Assembly: GCA_036250195.1 (NCBI GenBank)
Contig: JAVHZZ010000009.1
Coordinates: 98,028,271 to 98,092,270, forward strand
Length of the DNA stretch: 64,000 nucleotides
DNA from: Mixophyes australis
Lineage: Eukaryota; Chordata; Amphibia; Anura; Limnodynastidae
Direction of reading: 5' to 3'
Below the pieces are notes generated by a model. It saw nothing but the letters and a program-made list of their open reading frames with translations. It made no database searches and was not told where the DNA came from. Of the stretch, positions 11,961 through 24,310 are shown piece by piece; position 1 is the first letter of the stretch; each line of letters starts with the position of its first letter. Made by a program: the position numbers and the translations under genes.

Positions 11961-12749
11961 CTTGGCAAAACAAGAAACCAATAACAAACAACTGGACTTA
12001 GTTCTTCTATAGGAGAACACAGAATGAGAAATAAACAGACACGAGGTCTATTTATACTGTAGGAGGATTTCACACGACAACGTGGCCATAGACAAGACTG
12101 GCAAATCTTCATAGACTGACTCTGCATATTTCTTTATTATCTGATGTATAGTTGCCAATTTCTCCATCTCTTTTTTTGCCTTTAATTCCCTTCCTTTTAT
12201 TTCTAATATATATTTCTTGCAAATATATTTTCTGTAGACTTAATAAAATTCCCATTGTAAAAGAAATTCAAGATTTCAAGTCACATTTCTGAAACCGTGC
12301 CACATTACTTTACATATTTATTTCAATGTCTCCTAATCACAACAAATGTCATATAGGTTTAGGAACTGTGAAACCTTCAAATAAACTCTTTGAATGACAG
12401 CTATCTGCTCTTAAAAGGGTTACCCACATTGGTTTTATGAAAAATAATGGTATGTACAGTTTATGACCATTTGAGTTGCCTCTTAAATAAATCTCCAGAA
12501 AATCAATGATATTACTATGAAATTTCACACTGAACTATAGATTATTAACAATAAAAATTCCTAAAATTCATGAATACTTCCATCCCAAATGAATAATACA
12601 TTGTCAATAATTCTATGAATATATGTTATAATATGTGATTCCCACTACTTCATAAAGACGATAAAATGGAGAGAAATAGGTTTACATGGCCATGTCCCAT
12701 ATCTGAAGTCAGAAGGACTTACCAAACATAAAATACTTGTGAGATAAAA
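11961..12749. other. no gene or recognised repeat
   Basis: AT-rich DNA without coding character or visible repeats. Confidence 0.5.
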
Positions 12750-12754
12750 TGTAT

Positions 12755-13783
12755 TGTCACACGCTGGCCCCGCAAACGGGCACCGGCACCTTTACCTCCT
12801 TCCTACAGGCGGTGATTCTGGTGTTTCAGCCACATCCTCGGATGGCGGCCACCATCTTGCCATCGGGTCTGCAGATATGCCCTTCCTTCTTCAGACCTCC
12901 CACTCGCTCCTCATTGGCCACAGTATCATGGTGGGGTATTTAAACCACCTGGTTTCTCCTGTCAGATGCCTTTTTCTTCGTGTTCACTCTCGCTGTATGT
13001 TGTTAGGACCAGTCTCACATCTACCTTTATAGTACTTTTGCTGTTCCTGTGACTCCAGTACTACTCCTGAGTCACTACCATCATCTCAGCCTCGATTCTA
13101 CCTCCCCTCGCCGTGGCATATATTGAACTACAACTGCTCCAGTAACTCTGTTGCTGTTGTCCTGAGTTACCATCATCGTGTCAGCTATAATTCTACATCT
13201 TTACTCTGTTACCTATATTGAACTACCGCTGTTCCAGTGACTCTACTGCTGTTGCCCTGAGTTACCATCATCGTGTCTGCTATAGTTCTACATCTCTACT
13301 CCATTGCCTATATTGAATTACCGCTGCTCCAGTGATTCATTGCTGTTATCCTGAGTTACCATCATCATGCCAGCTATAGTTCTCCATCTCCACTCCATCG
13401 CCTATATTGAACTACCGCTGTTCCAGTGACTCTACTGCTGTTGCCTTGAGTTACTACCATCATCGTGACAGATATAGTTCTACATCTTATCTCCATTGCC
13501 TATGTTGAACTATCGCTGCTTCTGTGACTCCATTACTATTATCCCGAGTAACCTCCTAGTGTCCAGCTATCACTTGCCTCCTCCACTTCTGGCTCCTCCT
13601 ACCACTCTGCCCAGTACTCTCTCAGGGGACCACAACCTGCGAAACAGGGGCTGCTAAGACCATACCTCCTTGCGGGGGTTCCTGGTGAATACCACCTATC
13701 CGTTAGATTCCGCACCCCTGAGTGAGTCGCATCAAACCTGCCAGATACAGGGGATCCTCTAAACATCCTCGGATTTCGTGACA
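12755..13783 (+). mobile_element. solo LTR, Gypsy-type, 1,029 bp
   Basis: It begins TGTCACACGC and ends TTCGTGACA. The exact 5-bp repeat TGTAT flanks it (12750-12754 and 13784-13788). A TATA-like 'ggtatttaaac' lies at about 12936, giving plus orientation. No internal retroelement genes adjoin it. The second half contains a ~95-bp tandem array (13118-13510). The intact ends and duplication suggest a fairly recent insertion followed by LTR-LTR recombination. Confidence 0.92.
13118..13510. repeat. ~95-bp tandem array inside the LTR
   Basis: The marker 'tatattgaactac' recurs at about 13118, 13214, 13309, 13403 and 13500, each followed by 'gctgctccagtgact' and 'gagttaccatcatc'. That gives four full units and part of a fifth. 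Confidence 0.95.
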
Positions 13784-13788
13784 TGTAT

Positions 13789-14350
13789 ATTACCATAGTA
13801 AAAAGAACTATCGAATAGCGAGTATATTATTATAATTAGTCAAATAGTGCTTTAGAGACATTCAAGACATATATTGTGTGCTATAGAAGACTCTAAAAAC
13901 ACAACATCCATGGTCACCCAAATCTAATGAGATCTCCACTTTAAATCAAAACTAGAGTAGGATTGTGATGTACATGTTATTTGATGTAACTATCCAACAC
14001 CTTTCACCATTTAAGAACAATTTTTTTAAAATATAATTCTATTTATTAAATAATATTATGTATGTCTTACATACTATAACCTGAAGTCCCCTTCCAACCC
14101 ACTACAATTTGCCTCTAATACCAATAAAAAAGATTTTGGTTAGTCTCCTTGTAGCACCTGAAGCCAGCATGAGTGTGGTAAATCTGCTTGCCATATTTGG
14201 ATGTTCAATTATGGCAGAGGAGCTATGTATATGATCCTGCAACAGAGACATATTGATGATGGAGTCCAGCACATATACAGCCACATAGGAATTGGTCTTC
14301 CCCTTTAGTAAGGTACAGTGCATGAAGCCTAAATATCAGAGCCATACATA
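13789..14350. other. no gene or recognised repeat
   Basis: AT-rich DNA. Nothing recognised. Confidence 0.5.
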
Positions 14351-14877
14351 CTGTATTTCCCCATGTATAAGACGCACCTTTTCCCCCAAAATTTTGGGTC
14401 TAATAACTGGGTGCGTCTTATACAGGGGTAGAAGCACTTACCCTGTCAGATGATTACTCTCACCGGTAAAGTCTTCTCTCTGTCTGATCCTGATGCTGGA
14501 AACCCGATTAAGGTCCTCTCTGCGATGTCCAGATGTCCTTTCAGGACCTTGACAAGGCCCTGAAAGGCATTCTTTCAGGACCTTGAGGTCCTGAAAGGAT
14601 TGTCAAGGTCCTCAAAATGACATCCAGACATCGCAGAGAGGACCTTAATCGGGTTTCCAGCATCAGGATCAGACAGAGAGAAGACAGAAGACTTTACCAG
14701 ACAGAGGAATCATCTGACAGGGTAAGTCGGAATTCACTATAGCATTGTCTCTCCTCTGTATAAGCTGCACAAATACTCTGTGAAAAAATTGAGGATAATG
14801 TTTATCCTCAATTTTTTCACATGATTTATATAGGTGCGTCTTATACAGTGGAGCGTCCTATACATGGGGAAATACGG
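14351..14877. mobile_element. palindromic MITE with 'tataagacgcacc' ends
   Basis: The inverted ends are CTGTATTTCCCCATGTATAA and its counterpart ending at 14877. Inside is a long palindrome: 14440-14545 pairs with 14580-14725 and includes 'gcgatgtccagatgtc' / 'gacatccagacatcgc'. A second perfect hairpin with 18-nt arms lies at 14780-14820. The arms carry outward-facing splice-donor-like CTTACC (14437) and GGTAAGT (14720). The flanks are TA-rich, so the target duplication is not clear. The superfamily is not assigned. Confidence 0.85.
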
Positions 14878-15319
14878 TATATGTCCAAGGGTAATATGCA
14901 GTTCTATATCTGGTGCCAGCTCTGATATGCAGACCATTTTTTTAAGAATAAGAAACAAACTTGTAGTTCCACAATTGCTGGATGGCCCGATGTTGTCTAA
15001 GGCTGCCTATTAGTTTTTAATTTTGCTGAGTGAGATTATTGAAATGAGATAAAGGGGTGGATATGTTGCATTTTTATGGGTATTACTTGCACTAGGTAGG
15101 TTTGCACAGCTATTTTCTCTCCACAATAAGACTTGATTTCTACATTAGCTCTGAGATGGTGGAGATTGGGTCTTGCCGTATTCTTCTAGTTGAACACATT
15201 GTTCAACATGTATATCATGCTAGGGTTATAGTGCACCAAGGCCTTTCAGTGTGGTCACACGCATGTCATCCATGATCTGTTAATTTCAATATCCCTCAAT
15301 ATTGCCATTATTTAAATCT
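14878..15319. other. no gene or recognised repeat
   Basis: Nothing recognised. It may include the decayed upstream part of the L2 remnant that follows. Confidence 0.4.
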
Positions 15320-17200
15320 GTCTTACCCCTCTGTCACCATGTTCCTGTAACTCTCTCCTATGGGGACTCTGCCACAGCCACACTTCCAGACCCATAGACA
15401 TATAATTTGCTATAGTAGCCATCAGGCTTTTTCCATGATGCACCTTCTAAGTCATACCCCAGAATACTCTCTCTCCTTCCTTCTCGTCCTTTTAAATTCA
15501 CACCTGTTTCCTCTCTCTGCTCTGCCTTTGTGATGCTGTCATCCTCCCAGGTCCAGTCTCCGAATCAACTGACAACTACACAGCGTGACTCAAATATTTT
15601 CTATCATTTGACATACCTACTTTCATTCTATGTGATTTCAAATTTCCCACTGATAAATCCACTCTCTCTGATACCAAACAGTTTATTTTGCTGAATTTCT
15701 CCTTTGATGTCTCCCAGTGGACTTCATATCCCATCCATTGTGATGGACAACACCTTGACCTAGTCTTCTGCCGCTTCTGTGCTAATTTTATTTTTTCTAT
15801 CTCAGCTTTCCCACTTTCTGACTGCAAAAACTTTATGCAACCTACATCCCACACAGACAGCAATACCTAAATGCACTGAACATGATTCACTTCTCATGAT
15901 CATTAAAATGAATTCTTTCTTTTTTAGCAACCCTGTCATGCTCTAAGTTTACTGCTTATTTATATAACAGCATACTCACTTCAACCCTAGGCAATGAAGC
16001 TCCAGTAAACCAAATCAGTCAGTGGTGATTTAAACCTCAACATTGGCACACCAAACATACCTGCTCAGCGCTGGTGTAAAAAATAAAGTTCTCCTGCATT
16101 TCTGAGTCCATTGGAGGAAATATTACTTCAACCCGACCTTCCTTTACTATAAATCTTTCATTTTGTCTTAAAATATGATCCTTTCAATTGCCAAGAAAAC
16201 TTACTACACATCTCTAAAATCCACCCAGCCTTGTGTCAACCCAACACTGCTTTTGTCCAGGGGCTGATGCACGGTGCCTTCCATCTTGTGCATCCACCTC
16301 CTTGAATCTCTGTTGGCTCACTCATTCAGGTAGTACAGTCATCCTTGGACAGCAGATGATGACTACCAACATGAAACAGGTATTGATTCCACACAGCAGC
16401 TTCTAACCAGCGGTGGCCTTCCACTCTGGGAATGGTCACTACTCTCTCAACTTAAAAAGTGGACCCTGGTCATTCAACTCATCTGTTCTCCTGAGCTCCG
16501 GGGCCTCTGCCTTCTTTAAATCTCTGGTGGTAGCTCCTACTGACATCCTGTGACAGCTGGCAACTTCCCCGCTGTGGAACCCGCCTGCTTCCTCAACACG
16601 CTGCTTCTCCAATCACCCTTCTGACTCTCCCCAACAGACCCTCTGCACATCATTAGCTGCCTCTTCCATCTACCTTTGTTTAGCTTTCCACAGCAGGTCC
16701 CCTGACCACACCATCTTGGTCCTTACTCTTAGTGCCTCAGTGCTCCTCCATTATGTGCTTCCACTCTACTAATTGCTTTCCATGTCTTTCTACACTGGTC
16801 CATACCCTTTACTAAGCTGTCCAACATGATCAGGGCAGGGCTTACAAATTTCAGCCCTGGGGGCAAAGCCCTCTATGGGACCAACCCCAGGGGCAGATGC
16901 ACCCCAGCTCAGCCAGCCCCTGCACATGATCCTACTGTCTTTGTACAATGTAAGCTCTCATGGGCAGGGTCCTCTCTTCCTTATGTCTCATGTCTGTCCA
17001 CTTTCTTTTTACCTCGTATGTCCCTTGTCATGTATGATGCTGAATTTATTCTGCATGCCTTCAGAAATGTTCTGTTAATTGCATTCATGCATTTATTTTT
17101 CTGCTCAAATGTACCCATGTACCTATTATTTTGCTTACTGCTTTCATATATGTCAGGCGCTATACAAACTGTGGTGTCCTATAAATAAATGATGATGATT
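15320..17200 (+). pseudogene. L2-type LINE remnant: endonuclease fragment to 3' end
   Basis: Translation around 15600-15850 reads like an L2 apurinic endonuclease: 'FILCDFKFPTD' (the usual GDFN position), 'FDVSQWTSYPIH', then 'HLDLVFCR' and 'FPLSD' near the C-terminal end of that domain. At 16120-16260 a decayed 'FSIAKKTYYTSL'-like region corresponds to the segment between endonuclease and reverse transcriptase. The RT domain itself is missing, so there is a large internal deletion. The 3' end (16930-17200) has 'gggcagggtcctc', 'ggcgctataca' and a (GAT)n tail, the same tail type as the SINE family in this window. Many stops; not functional. Confidence 0.7.
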
Positions 17201-17202
17201 AG

Positions 17203-17375
17203 ATTATAAGCTCTCTCAAAAGCAGGGCCCTTCCTACCTTCATATCTGCATTTAATTAGCCAATCTCGTATGTCCCTGTTTTATGTATTTTCTGCTTTCA
17301 CCACTCGCTGTAGAGCACTGTGACGCCTTACAAATCACTAATAATAATAATTATTATTATTATTATTATTATTGT
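17203..17375 (+). mobile_element. 5'-truncated L2-like tail with (ATT)n
   Basis: It starts 'agattataagctctctcaaaagcagggccc', a variant of the same LINE 3' UTR, and ends in an ATT/TTA microsatellite (17340-17375). Confidence 0.7.
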
Positions 17376-17406
17376 TATTCACCTGTCTAGCAGGAGAAAA
17401 CACGTG

Positions 17407-17737
17407 GGGCCTGAGTCATTAATGAACTTTAGCAAGAAATTTCTTACTTAAGTCTCCTGGACAAAACCATGTTAAAATGCAAGGGGTGCAAATTAGTTTT
17501 CTATTTTGCACAGAAGTTAAATACTGGCTGTGTTTTCATGTAGCACACAAAGACTTGATAGCTTATTTGCACACTGAAATTTTAAGTTGATATTTGTGTG
17601 TTACATGAAAAAACAGACAGTATTTAACTTATGTGCAAAATAGAAAACTAATTTGCACCCCTTGCATTGTAACATGGTTTTGTCCAGGAGATGTAAGTAA
17701 GAAATTTCTTGCCTAAGTTCCTTAATGAATCAGGCCC
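17407..17737. mobile_element. GGGCCTGATTCATTAA-family palindromic MITE
   Basis: The ends are GGGCCTGAGTCATTAATG and its complement, with an exact 3-bp duplication GTG (17404-17406 and 17738-17740). The whole element is one imperfect palindrome; for example 'gcaaggggtgcaaattag' pairs with 'ctaatttgcaccccttgc'. Other copies are at 38297, 44732, 54406 and 63422. Confidence 0.9.
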
Positions 17738-17955
17738 GTGTACTCTAATGTGCATTGGGCATGGAGTCTAGGCACATTTGAAATGAGCAACGAGTACATA
17801 GAGTACTGGGTGAATTAATAGTTTGCCTTGTTTGCAAATTTCAGTGCATGTATGCTGTAAGTTCAATGTTGGTGTGGTAGGTTATTGTGCAATTAGAAAT
17901 CTAAATTCTTAAAAGCTTCAGCTTAAAAATATTTAGAAACAATAAAAGAGATCTG

Positions 17956-18143
17956 GGGGTAAATGTATGAATCTCCGGATTCTTCATCTCCGGCGTGTTC
18001 AGCGTCTTCAGCGCTTAAATTTAAAGCGGCGCTGCATTGTAAAGGGAAGTTTCCCTTTACAATGCAGCGCCGCTTTAAATTTAAGCGCTGAAGAGGCTGA
18101 AAACGCCGGAGATGAAGAATCCGGAGATTCATACATTTACCCC
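17956..18143. mobile_element. near-perfect palindrome, GGGGTAAATG-family MITE
   Basis: Two ~93-nt arms pair with only a couple of mismatches. The inner 42 nt and outer 40 nt match perfectly around a centre at about 18050. The ends are GGGGTAAATGTATGAA. The flanks are CTG (left) and CTA (right), a 2-of-3 match to a 3-bp duplication. Confidence 0.92.
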
Positions 18144-18774
18144 CTACTGTCTTACTATTCATTCTGTAGGAATCCTAGTACTTAGTGTGGCTTTCTGTCT
18201 TTATTAAATAGATTACAATATATTTAGTGATGGTTTCTGTCTTACTATTGGACTTGTTTAAATATATTTTGTGTGGTATTTTGCATTATTATTGAAAGGT
18301 ATAATATCTGCTGTGGTCAAGTTAATTATAGGTAATTGCACTAAAGGGTAGCATATTTATATTTTTAGTACAGTATTTATTTTTATTTAACATAGTCCTT
18401 GCCCCATTTTATTAACCAGACAGGTAAAGGAGAATGTTGGGATCACTAATTGCTGCGGTCACAGTACTCCCATTGGAAAATAATGACACTTTCCAACTTA
18501 AATGTACTAAATTTCTTTTTACGATATTGAACTGTTGTGGGTCAGCAATAAAGACTATTGCTGGTCACAGCAAATTTGTAAACCGGGGGATTTGGTCAAC
18601 CGCAGAGCAGTATCCTCTGTACTATGAAATGCCTTGTAAATTTATTAAGAGGGACATTTATGTTGTTGCTGTGACACAGTGCTGAGCTACTGTTTTGTAG
18701 CTTATTAAGAAGACACAATTTTCTAACATTGAAGGCAATGAGCCTGAAAGGTAACAATAAAGTACTTTAAAGAA
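18144..18774. other. no gene or recognised repeat
   Basis: Nothing recognised. Confidence 0.5.
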
Positions 18775-18990
18775 AGGGGAAAAGATCTAAGGAACAGTGT
18801 CCCAACAGAGGTAATGGGGATTCATAAACCTAAAGAATTTAAAAAAATCCTTAGACAAAAATAAGGCTATTGTGGGGTCTTATACTTTAAAATCCCACCA
18901 AAGACCATATAAAAACACAAAAAAGAAGCACTGAATGGGAAGATTGTTTAGACCAATCGGTCCTGTCTGCAATCAATTTCTCCCATATGT
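18775..18990 (+). mobile_element. CR1-type LINE 3' UTR fragment (tentative)
   Basis: It contains 'gaatttaaaaaaatccttagac', 'tgtggggtctta' and 'gattgtttagaccaatcggt', an order I recognise from the 3' ends of CR1-like LINEs in frogs. No coding part is attached. Confidence 0.45.
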
Positions 18991-19325
18991 GCCACTGGTT
19001 CTTGTACTGGAAGGAAGTGCTGGGCTGGAAGAACCCCAGAGCTCACTGGAGGCAGTAGAGACCATCAGGGGAGGTAGGCTTTTGAGGCTACATGTATGGG
19101 GAAACATTAATATATCTCCTGTAAATAAGAACTTTATTTATAAAACACATTTTTGGCAGATGTACAAGGAAACTGTAAAGTCCACATGCAAACAGCTATA
19201 CATGGATATAGCTGCATGAGATCCACAGCATTGGACTTGTAGAAGTGGGGGAGTGCCGCTTGCAGGTTCTGAAAAGGTTAAACAAGTGTCCACCTAATGA
19301 TCATGTGTCACAATACCTATTTATC

Positions 19326-19662
19326 GGGGCAGCACGGTGGCTAAATGGTTAGCTCTTCTGCCTTACAAGCACTGGGGTCATGAGTTCAATACCTGTCCAT
19401 GCCCTTATCTGTGAGGAGTTTGTATGTTCTCCCTGTGTTTGCGTGGGTTTCCTCTGGATGCTTTGGTTTCCTCCCACACTCCAAAATCAAACTGGTAGGT
19501 TAATTGGTTGCTAACAAATTGACCCTAGTCTATGTGTGTGTGTGTTAGTGAATTTAGACTGTAAGCGCCAATGGGTCAGGGCCTGATGTGAGTGAGTTCT
19601 CTGTATAGCCCTGCGGAATTAGTGGCGCTATATAAATAAATGGTGATGATGATGATGATGAT
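19326..19662 (+). mobile_element. full-length tRNA-headed SINE with L2-like tail
   Basis: The head (19326-19400) contains an A-box-like 'tggctaaatggttag' and a B-box-like 'gagttcaatacc', the internal pol III promoter arrangement of tRNA-derived SINEs. The body contains 'gtatgttctccctgtgtttg', a (TG)n stretch (19532-19548), and a tail segment 'gcggaattagtggcgctata' with (GAT)n to 19662. The tail resembles the L2 3' end at 17160-17200, so L2 machinery probably moved it. This is the best copy in the window. Confidence 0.9.
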
Positions 19663-21379
19663 TGTTTGTCATATTTCTTACTAGCCATTGGTTTAATCAA
19701 TACCACCAGATATTGCCTCTTCTAGTTTTTGAAAATTGCTGCATATCAAACATAAGGTTTGCAATTTTGTTTTACAAGCACAGAGGTGTACAATAGCTGT
19801 TGATTAGTGTAGAGTGGACACGTTAGTGTGTTCTGCATGACTTGATCACATAATTGGCAATTTACAACCGCAAAAAAGTAAAGATTTTACAATTAGCACT
19901 GTTATCCAGCGTAAGTAATAGCTGAATTTTCAGAAACATATTTTGCAAAAGACATTGGGGGTATTTAAAAAAAACTGTGGCACAGGTGAAATATGTGGTA
20001 ACTCATGGCAACCAATCAGATATTTGCTTTCATTTTCTAAACTGTACTAGAAAATGACAGAAACTGATTGATTGCTATATGTTACAGAACATAATCATAT
20101 ATAGGTTTTGTTACTATCCCCATTGTATCTACCAGAATACAACCCAATCCTGTAGTAGATATACATGCAGACTAGAGCCTGTATAAATAGCTGACAGTTG
20201 CTAAGTATAATAATTAATCCTTTCCTTGTGAGCAGAGAATAGCTCTTTTGAATGCTAAATAATTTCATCTCAGATGATATGTAATCAGAGTGTATCATTT
20301 TAGCTCATCCTGGCATTTTCTGGGCAAATGTCTGCTTGTCAAAATTAATTTGTGCCACAGTTTCTTTCAGGACAGATAAACGGAGGCAGGTTTCCAGACA
20401 TTACAGGATTCTATTAACCATCATCTTTGGAGAAATCGGTTGACTAAGATACATGAATTTATTTATGGTAGAACACTGAGGTCTGTATCTACCATGTGGG
20501 TCCGGGAGACACAGGCCTAAAAAAGCATTGTTCAGGAAAATACAAATATAACTTCATTTTCTTTGTGGATGTACAATAAGATTGTTGTATGCATAGAAAG
20601 GAACTCGAACCATATTTATTAGTATTGGCGTGGAGTAGCACACATTGCAGAAACAGCCTTTATTACACATGAAACTTTACTTTGATTAATACCCTTTTAT
20701 TGGAGAAGGTAAAATGAAGTCTGCAATAATGTGCACTATATTGCTGCTAATAGGGAAATCCATGCATTAATCAATAACTAGGGAATTATAATGGACATTT
20801 ATAGAAAAAATATGGCAGTCTTCAGTGAGTGAAAGTGAAAGCTCAGTCTCATTTGATCTGTAATTAAAGCTTTTGTTGATGAGACTTCTTCTCTGGGATG
20901 AGCCTATTTTGGCACTTTTTAGGCTTTCACATTCCAACATCAATGTTATCCATTGTTTTTTGCTGTGCCCACACAAATCATCCCATGATCTTCCATGTAT
21001 ATAATACAAAGAGTGAAATGTATCACGCTACAGTTTGCAAAACCACTGGAAAAATCATCATAAATCCCGCTTTTGCTATCTTACCTATCACACCATGTAA
21101 AAATGTATACATAAATAAAGACAGTAAAATACAAAACAAAAGCCTGAGTCCTCTAGGGGTAAGGCCCACCAAAGGACTGGGCTCCCACACCTAGAGATGC
21201 TAAGTAACACTAGGCCTTTCCTTGTACCCCTAGTCGGTGAGTATCAGAGTAAAATGATAAAACATAATGTTTGTTCTTGTGCCACTACAAGTGCCCCCAT
21301 ACTAATTGTAGACGCTTTTTCTCCATCTTAATAAAAATAAAAGGTGCTTGTCATATTAAAATAAACAATCTCCCCATAA
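19663..21379. other. no gene; mostly unique-looking AT-rich DNA
   Basis: A decayed GGGGTAAATG-family MITE may lie at 19958-20085 ('ggcaaccaatcagat' ... 'ctgattgattgctat'). The rest (20090-21380) shows no repeat structure that I recognise. Confidence 0.45.
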
Positions 21380-21625
21380 TTAATAATTATTTATTGCCCC
21401 CATAAAGAAATTATTATCTGACACACTCATACTAAAAACACACACAGACTAGGGTCCATTTTGTCAGAAGCCAATTAACCCACTAGTATGTTTTAGGACT
21501 GTGGCAGGAAACCTGAGCACCTGGAGGAAATCCACGCACACAGGTAAATTTTACACAGATAGGGCACTGGTTGGAATTGAACTCATGACCCCAGCATCCT
21601 GAGGCAGCAATGCTAACTACTATGC
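21380..21625 (-). mobile_element. SINE copy, reverse, diverged
   Basis: The complement of the body ('gagcacctggaggaaatcca', 'gaactcatgaccccagc') and of the head is recognisable. The tail end is degraded. Confidence 0.8.
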
Positions 21626-22083
21626 ATAACTTAACATTAGAAAATGGAATGTTGGCCAATATGGTGAATGATGTATTAAATGTTCAGGTGCTATATTTGT
21701 TTATAAACTGGGGTATTTCAATCAGTCTCTCCCAGAGCCATTCTGCTTAATGGACTTTTAGTCACATTCTAAGGACCAGATCATGCCATGTTGATTATTC
21801 AAATAAAGGCTCTAACATATTTATCAATGAATGTATTCCTACTCATGTACTATTGCATTGCTTTGATTGAACACACACTGAAACATTTATTACCATCTAT
21901 TCTTCATAGATATGTTTAATGAATGTCAAGTGCAAAAATAACAAAAAAACGTAATAGTTAAAAAATTGCAGTTGATTGTCCTGTCAAAATCCACATTTTT
22001 ACTGCGTATGAAGATCAGAGCATTGAAGTTGCCTCATTTGAGTAAATTACTACACCTACTGTATATTGATAGCAAAAAAAACA

Positions 22084-22268
22084 TACTGGTAGGTTAATTG
22101 GCTGCTAACAAATTTACCCTAGTCTGTGTCTCTGTGTGTGTGCGTGTGTGTGTGTGTTAAAGAATTTAGATTGTAAGCCCTAATGGTGCAGGGAATGATG
22201 TGAGTGAGTTCTCTGTACAGCGCTGCGGAATTAGTGGCGCTATATAAATAAATGATGATGATGATGAT
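22084..22268 (+). mobile_element. 5'-truncated SINE copy
   Basis: It starts in the body at 'actggtaggttaattggctg' and runs through a (GT)n stretch to the 'gcgctatataaataaatgat' tail with (GAT)n. Confidence 0.9.
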
Positions 22269-22447
22269 AGCAGCCAGAATCTATCTGACTGTTTACTAAA
22301 AAACATTCCTGACCCAACACCACAGCACTAATTTGTAGGGTTAGTTGGATTCAGGCCAGCACTCAAGATAAAAACCATTGCAAATCCTATAGATTACATA
22401 TTTTAAATTTGTTGGAAGATGATTATGCGGGAGGTTTGGCACAGAGC

Positions 22448-22448
<1 letters not shown>

Positions 22449-22524
<76 letters not shown>
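22449..22524. repeat. (TATC)19 microsatellite
   Basis: 19 uninterrupted tetranucleotide units. It is likely to be length-polymorphic. Confidence 0.97.
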
Positions 22525-22985
22525 ATGGTGTTTTCAATTCTCCTTCCGCAGTTTGACATATTTGGAGAGAGAAATTTCTCTAAGCAAGCAAACAAACAGT
22601 ACTGACACATTAGGATATTGGTTTTGCAGAAATATGCTGTCTGGATTGGTTGTTTCATTCACAGGATCCACGCCAGGGATGTACTAGCAGCTTAAAGCCT
22701 TCAGAACAAGCTTTTTCACCTGCATCTGATCCCAACAAGACACTGTCCTAAAGATTCTCACTGGAGCTTCACCTTTCTGCAGCGGAGTGGGCACATAACA
22801 CTTTACTTTTTTTGCAATGAAATGTTAGGTTAATAGGGAATAAAACATTTTACATTCATGGATGATATCTGAATATTACAATTTTGGTGTGGAAATATGG
22901 ATCTGAATTGCGGATTTTGCAAGCAGCATCGGTTTGGTGGGAGAAGAATACTTCTAAAGGTAAACATGGTAACAGTGTTGTAGGC
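22525..22985 (+). other. unassigned; possible small exon at 22897-22959
   Basis: No repeat is recognised here. An ATG at 22897 opens 21 codons (beginning MDLNCGFCKQHRFGG) that end exactly at AAG|GTAAAC (22959/22960), a plausible splice donor in phase 0. The ATG context (aatATGG) is moderate. There is no homology that I can name, so this is only a candidate. Confidence 0.2.
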
Positions 22986-23363
22986 ATGCTAGAACATGTG
23001 TTTGCATTTAGGAGCAACTGTAAAAATGTATTTTATGTACAGTAGACAATGAGCACAATCTAATAACATTCTAATAAATGTTCTTTATTTTTTTATTTTT
23101 CAATGTTTTGTCATTAAAGACTATTATTAAAAGATTAAAAGATGACAGTTGAATAGTTTTTTCTGTGCGTTCTTTTGTGACTTTCTATTCCACATATGTA
23201 TTGGACGTATCCTGGAGTGTCTTGTTTGTAAGAGAAGAGCGGACATAGACCCATATTCACTAGCAGACGTCTCTTCCTATCCGCTCCTTGTTGACTACGG
23301 ACATGAGTATTTTTTTTTTAACGCACATTATATTCGTTTTGCATTTGTCAATGAATCAGGCCC
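22986..23363. repeat. dispersed repeat, copy A, ending in a GAATCAGGCCC terminus
   Basis: It is alignable by eye to 56640-57091. Shared markers in order are 'aggagcaactgtaaa', 'tgtattttatgtacagtaga', 'ttctattccacat', 'tattggacgta' and the terminal 'aatgaatcaggccc'. The shared right end suggests a MITE. The left boundary is uncertain. Confidence 0.7.
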
Positions 23364-23489
23364 CTGGTGTTTCACCTCTTTGCCCCTGAAGCTTTTCTCA
23401 CTCTTGTGATAAGCCTATTATGACACTTTTCTAGCTGCTCACATTCCAACATCAATTACAGTGATTTGTGTATGCAGTACCCACACAAA

Positions 23490-23675
23490 TTATACTATAG
23501 GTTTATCAAAGCTTCTAAAAAGGAAAATGTTGTCCTTAGCAACCATTCAGATTATAGCTAACATTCACTAGAATGTACTGGATAAGGGATAGCTAGAGTC
23601 TGATTAGTTACTATTGGCAACACATTCACTGTTGATTTTTGGAAGGTTTGATTAGACTTTCCCTTATTTTTTCAA
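23490..23675. mobile_element. diverged GGGGTAAATG-family MITE
   Basis: The core 'gttgtccttagcaaccattcagat' and the inverted 'ctgattagttactattggcaac' are recognisable. The ends are decayed. Confidence 0.6.
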
Positions 23676-24135
23676 AACACTTTTTCAGGATATACCTCCT
23701 GACACAGCAAGCTAGTCAGCATTGAACTGGTACGCTCTAAGTAAGGGGCCCTGATCATCTTTTCAGGACCGAATTAATGCTGAGTAGGCTGGAGAATGTA
23801 AGAGAGAGGACATTATTTCATTCTTTATTTTTTTTCCTTGTGGGAAGTGAGATAGCTCGAACGACGTGTGGTTTGAGCTATCTTGTCTGTCAAAGCCACG
23901 TCTTCTTTTTTTTTTTACTATTCAGCAGTGGTTTGCCATGCAGTTTAACATACATTTGATTGATAGATGGGAAGGTTTGTGTCCCAGCAAGGTATTTTAG
24001 TCCTGTGGTTTTTCGTTCATGTATTTTGACGTTCGGTTTGGTTTTAGTAAACCGCACATCAAATTGCAGGAAAACCTACAATTTACTCATTACGCAGTTT
24101 AGTAAATTTCCCCTTTGTGTATACATGTTCACTAA
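23676..24135. other. no gene or recognised repeat
   Basis: An inverted pair, 'gagatagctcgaacgacgtg' against 'gtttgagctatcttgtc' (23850-23890), is the only structure noticed. Confidence 0.45.
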
Positions 24136-24310
24136 GGGGTACATTTATCAAGCTGCTGGTTTGAAAAAGTGGAGATGTTGCCTATAGCAACCATTCAGAT
24201 TCTAGCTGTCATTTTGTAGAAGGTACTAAATAAATGACGACTAGAATCTGATTGGTTGCTATAGGCAACATCTAAACTTTTTCAAACCCGCAGCTTAATA
24301 AATTTACCCC
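24136..24310. mobile_element. GGGGTAAATG-family MITE
   Basis: The inverted ends are GGGGTACATTTATCAAGCTG and its complement. The core 'ttgcctatagcaaccattca' pairs with 'tggttgctataggcaac'. The flanks are TAA and CAA. Confidence 0.88.

Noticed and set aside
16826..17188. 120-codon frame as a host protein
   Set aside because: It coincides with the L2 3' UTR and its 'ggcgctata' tail. There is no domain.
19326..19400. tRNA gene
   Set aside because: A- and B-box-like motifs are present, but no complete cloverleaf or anticodon arm forms. It is the head of a SINE that recurs through the window.
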